Shown: positions 62,909 to 64,000 of the stretch, piece after piece | Position numbering within the stretch: the first letter of the stretch is position 1 | How the letters are laid out: every line of letters starts with the position of its first letter | NCBI GenBank assembly: GCA_009829735.1 | Contig: CM020619.1 | Location: 25,569,554 to 25,633,553, forward strand | From: Pyropia yezoensis | Lineage: Eukaryota > Rhodophyta > Bangiophyceae > Bangiales > Bangiaceae | Length of the DNA stretch: 64,000 bases | Direction of reading: 5' to 3' | The notes under the pieces: model-generated | The model's database searches: none | What the model was told of the DNA's origin: nothing | The model's input: only the letters and a program-made list of their open reading frames with translations | Position numbers and translations under genes: made by a program

Positions 62909-64000
62909 TCTGTGGCGGGAAACCGGTCGACCGGCGTCCGCTTCTCTCCGCTTCCCGCCCCGCGGGGCCGCTGAAACGGACACGCCAGCCGTCTCGTGTG
63001 GTGCGATACGCCCGACCTAGCTACCCACACACCCCTTGTCCGCACACGCCTCTTCTTGGGGTGTGTGCGACTGTCACAGGAGTGGGAGCGGGAAGTCGGC
63101 AGCCACTACTGGCTCGTCACGTCCATGGCGCGCCACCGTGACGGGTGGCGGGACACGCAGAGCACCACTGCCGTGGCAGCCTTCTTGGTGGGCGGCCGCG
63201 GCGCCGGCCGTCGTCAGGGCTCACCCACAGATAGAAAATCAGAGACGCGTGAGCATGCCTCGTGACCAGCCGGCGGGAGGGCGACGCCGGAGGGAAGTCG
63301 AATGCCGTTTTTTTTTTTTTGGTACTCTTTTTGCAGGCAACCCGTCCCGCGCCACCCCGCCCGCCACCCCCGCCCTGCACAAACGCCCGCCGTGGGGGAG
63401 ACGAGGCGCGCCGCCGCCCCTCGCGTGGAGCCCGATAGGGCCCGCCTGCGTCCCCCCCTTCTGCCCAGCCGGCAGGTGCTCCGTCATGAAAAGCGAAGCG
63501 CGCTGCGGGGAGGAAGGGGGGGCGGGCTATCGACGCGGCGCCCCGCCCGGCCGCGGCACAACCGGTCGGCGGCGACCCACCGCCACCCGTGGCGGCCTCC
63601 CCGACGGCGCGCGAGAAAACACACAAAAAAAAAAAACGGGCGCGGCGTGACGCGTGCCAGCGCGGGGTCCACGCGTTGGGGGGGGGGGGCAGCCCGAGGG
63701 CGGCCTGCAACCCCTATCTGTGGCGCCATCCCGCCACGGTAGGCCGCGGGCGGCGCGCCGCCGGCGCACTCCCGGCGCACCACCGCCGCACCCGCCGTCC
63801 GCGTCTGGATGCCCCCTGCGCGGTTGCCGCAGGGGGGGGGCAGAACACCCAAACGGCCGCCGCCGCCGCCGACCGCTGCCCGCCGCGGCGCGTGTTGCGC
63901 CCGCCACGGCTGCCTCACGGGAAGCGCGCGCCAAGCTGACCGTTCGTGGTTTGGATGGCCGGGCGGGAGAGGGCGGGCGGGCGTGGCGCCCTGGCGTCAC
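62909..64000. other. Duplicate segment then unassigned GC-rich sequence
   Basis: The second copy of the 61.7-kb segment occupies about 62909-63000. Beyond it are a T-run (63307-63318) and an A-run (63626-63637) in inverted relation, each next to GCCG/CGGGC. No gene recognised. Confidence 0.4.

Noticed and set aside
1..64000. CRISPR arrays, bacterial operons, rRNA or tRNA genes
   Set aside because: No regular short direct repeats with unique spacers, no ribosome-binding-site-led gene strings, and no cloverleaf or rRNA core sequence noticed. The window is eukaryotic.

Overview
The window is nuclear DNA from a eukaryote. It carries GT-AG introns of 188 and 190 bases, chromodomain Ty3-type LTR retrotransposons, several non-autonomous DNA transposons, and BTB and PCH2/TRIP13-like sequences. 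Base composition is very uneven. Roughly 1-13 kb is near 50% GC and almost gene-free, while 22-30 kb and 52-64 kb are extremely GC-rich with CCG/GGC repeats and long G or C runs. A GC-rich alga, possibly a bangiophyte red alga, fits this style. That is inference, because nothing in the sequence fixes the species.

Layout: 1-765 is the end of a retrotransposon cut by the window edge. 2.2-3.4 kb is a diverged array of about 210-bp tandem units. 10.9-13.1 kb holds two related TA-flanked MITEs. 13.3-15.4 kb is a two-exon oligoendopeptidase F (M3B peptidase), the best conserved cellular gene. 17.1-18.0 kb is a truncated Ty3 element (LTR plus start of gag) abutting a SET-domain tail. 20.7-21.4 kb is a transposase-like fragment. 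22.8-25.9 kb holds broken gene copies: a folded-back AP-endonuclease fragment and a frame-disrupted PCH2/TRIP13-like AAA+ ATPase. 26.35 kb is a 129-bp hAT-like MITE with an 8-bp target duplication. 29.9-31.5 kb is a two-exon BTB-BACK gene. 31.9-32.5 kb is a third TA-flanked inverted-repeat element. 34.5-36.2 kb is an unrecognised gene cut by a retrotransposon.

The most interesting region is 36.2-50.9 kb, a nested pair of Ty3/chromovirus-type elements. The inner element (39013-49763) is complete. It has 363-bp LTRs, a perfect ATCAG duplication, a primer-binding-site candidate, a polypurine tract, gag, a CCHC nucleocapsid frame, a G GGA AAC frameshift site and a 1363-residue protease-RT-RNase H-integrase-chromodomain frame. 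It also carries a 789-codon reading frame on the opposite strand, between the end of pol and the 3' LTR. The interrupted outer element has the same plan (pol on minus, a 676-codon antisense frame converging on it, then the terminal region). A third fragment at 1-765 preserves the start of that same antisense frame. A conserved antisense gene in this retrotransposon lineage is the leading candidate for an undescribed system.

52-64 kb is dominated by low-complexity DNA: proline-coding C-rich sequence, CCG microsatellites, and about 4.5 kb of a roughly 40-46-bp GGC minisatellite. The minisatellite leaves all frames open on both strands and creates spurious giant reading frames. I recognise no convincing gene there.
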